DNA from: Actinomadura sp. CNU-125
GTDB lineage: Bacteria; Actinomycetota; Actinomycetes; Streptosporangiales; Streptosporangiaceae
Assembly (NCBI RefSeq): GCF_001942465.1
Contig: NZ_MKJY01000166.1
Coordinates: 1-61,899, forward strand
Reading direction: 5' to 3'
Length of the DNA: 61,899 nucleotides
Shown here in pieces: positions 60,545 through 61,899 of the stretch. The notes below the pieces were generated by a model. The model did not search any database and had not been told where the DNA came from. It was given only the letters and a program-made list of their open reading frames with translations. A program made the position numbers and the translations under genes. Numbering within the stretch: position 1 is the first letter of the stretch; each line of letters opens with the position of its first letter.

Positions 60545-61899
60545 GTGACCACAGCCGCTGCTGCTCAGAACCCGTCCGCCGACGCCGCCACCGCGGCCGA
60601 GGAGGAGCAGGTTCCCACCTTCGCCGAGCTCGGCCTCCCGGCCGCGCTGGTGAGCGCCCTGGCCCGCCAGGGCATCGAAGCGCCGTTCCCGATCCAGGCC
60701 GCCGCGATCCCCGACGTCATGGCGGGCCGGGACGTCCTCGGCCGCGGCAAGACGGGGTCCGGCAAGACGCTCGCGTTCGGCCTGCCGCTGCTCGCTCGGC
60801 TGTCCGGCCGCCGGGCCGCGCCGAAGCGTCCGCTCGCGCTGATCCTCGTGCCGACGCGCGAACTGGCCCAGCAGGTCCAGCAGAACCTGGAGCCGCTCGG
60901 CCGCGGCCTCGGCCTGAAGTTCAAGACCGTCATCGGCCAGACCTCGATGTTCAAGCAGATCGACGCGCTGCGCCGCGGCGTCGAGGTCCTCGTGGCCACC
61001 CCGGGCCGGCTCAAGGACCTGATGCAGCAGGCGCCTGCGACCTGTCCGACGTCGAGATCGCGGTGCTCGACGAGGCCGACCACATGGCCGACATGGGCTT
61101 CCTGCCCGACGTGACCGACATCCTCGACCAGGCCCGCCCCGGCGGGCAGCGGCTGCTGTTCTCCGCCACCCTCGACAAGGACGTCGACGTCTTGGTGAAG
61201 CGGTACCTGGACGACCCGGTCACGCACGCGATCGGTCCGGTGGACGAGCCCGTCGACACGATGGACCACCACCTGCTGCTCGTCGCCCCGAAGGACAAGG
61301 GCGCGATCACCGCCGAGATCGCCAACCGCGAGGGCCGCACGATCCTGTTCGCCCGCACCAAGCACGGCGTCGACCGGCTCGCCAAGCAGCTCACCCAGGC
61401 GGGCGTGCGCGCGGCGGGCCTGCACGGCGGCAAGAGCCAGGGCCTGCGCACCCGCACCCTCGCCGAGTTCCGCGAGGGCAACATCAGCGTGCTCGTCGCG
61501 ACGGACGTCGCCGCGCGCGGCATCCACGTCGACGACGTGAGCCTCGTCATGCACGTCGACCCGCCCGCCGACCACAAGGACTACATGCACCGCGCCGGAC
61601 GGACGGCGCGTGCGGGCGAGCGCGGCACCGTCGTCACGCTCGTCCTGCCGCACCAGGTCCGGTCGACGTCGTCGATGACGCGTCGCGCCGGGATCAACGC
61701 GCCGCGCGTCCGGGTGGCGAGCGGCGACGCCGAACTGGTCAAGCTGACCGGCGCGCGCCGGCGTCCGGCATTCCGATCGAGGAGCCGCTGATCCCGGAGC
61801 GTCCGCGCCGCGAGAACGGCGGCCGGGGCCGTCCGGGCGGCGGACGCCGTGGTTTCGGCGGTCGCGGCGGCGCGCCGCCGGTCGGCGGCGAGCGCCGGG
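60545..61899 (+). CDS. DEAD-box RNA helicase (3' partial, frameshifted)
   Basis: GTG 60545 opens TFAELGLPAALVSALARQGIEAPFPIQ (Q motif). Motif I is GRGKTGSGKT, Ia is VPTRELAQQ, Ib ATPGRL. A break near 61031 (one missing base) leads to motif II LDEADHMADMGF, III SATLDKD, V ATDVAARGIHVDD and VI HRAGRTARAGE. A second break near 61758 leads to a Gly/Arg-rich tail (PIEEPLIPERPRR) running off the window. RhlE/DeaD-like helicases unwind RNA in cold shock and ribosome assembly. The 220-base region upstream has no gene and may be a regulatory leader. Confidence 0.88.

Overview
The window is about 62 kb of very GC-rich, high-coding-density DNA from an actinomycete, carrying the chromosomal replication origin. 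Gene order (sigM, trxB-trxA, parB-parA-rsmG, jag-yidC-yidD-rnpA-rpmH, dnaA, oriC, dnaN, gnd, recF, dciA, gyrB, gyrA, DUF3566, tRNA-Ile, tRNA-Ala/DLW-39) matches the origin region of Streptomyces and its relatives. The protein style (Ser90/Asp94 GyrA, very long DnaA linker, DUF6458 and DLW-39 proteins) suggests a member of Streptosporangiales such as an Actinomadura-like organism; that assignment is inference. Region 1-6 kb holds the tail of a membrane protein with a discoidin-like domain, sigM with its anti-sigma factor, a dienelactone-hydrolase-like gene, and trxB-trxA behind an excellent SigR-type (thiol-stress) promoter. Region 6-12 kb is the segregation module: an aminotransferase and an ATP-grasp ligase-like gene, a Nudix gene, five parS sites (one inside parA), and the overlapping rsmG-parA-parB operon. 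Region 12-29 kb is the replication core: jag-yidC-yidD-rnpA-rpmH leftward; dnaA, oriC with about twenty DnaA-box-like sequences, dnaN, gnd, recF, dciA, gyrB, gyrA and DUF3566 rightward, ending at tRNA-Ile. Region 29-39 kb carries a KtrAB-like potassium uptake locus with tandem ktrB copies, then a HEAT-repeat gene and two small genes bracketed by two dense clusters of DnaA boxes (33.1-33.4 and 36.0-36.5 kb), 15-18 kb from oriC; these clusters are the most unusual signal in the window. An AraC regulator, an EamA exporter, the 39-residue DLW-39 protein and tRNA-Ala follow. Region 39-46 kb, just past tRNA-Ala, is accessory: a relic of a beta-propeller gene, MerR and GlxA/AraC regulators, a saccharopine-dehydrogenase-like enzyme, a HTH/transmembrane protein and hypotheticals. 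Region 46-52 kb is the cytochrome bd operon cydA-cydB-cydD-cydC with a twin palindromic operator upstream. Region 52.7-59.2 kb is a D-glucarate catabolic operon (kdgD, aldehyde dehydrogenase, glucarate dehydratase, GntP-family permease) with a divergent LysR regulator. The window ends with a secreted protein of unknown function and the start of a DEAD-box RNA helicase. A strong caveat: at least a dozen genes, including the universally needed dnaN and gyrA, are broken by one- or two-base frameshifts in GC-rich or homopolymer tracts. The pattern points to sequencing or assembly indels rather than real gene decay; such genes are annotated here as single coding regions with the break position given.
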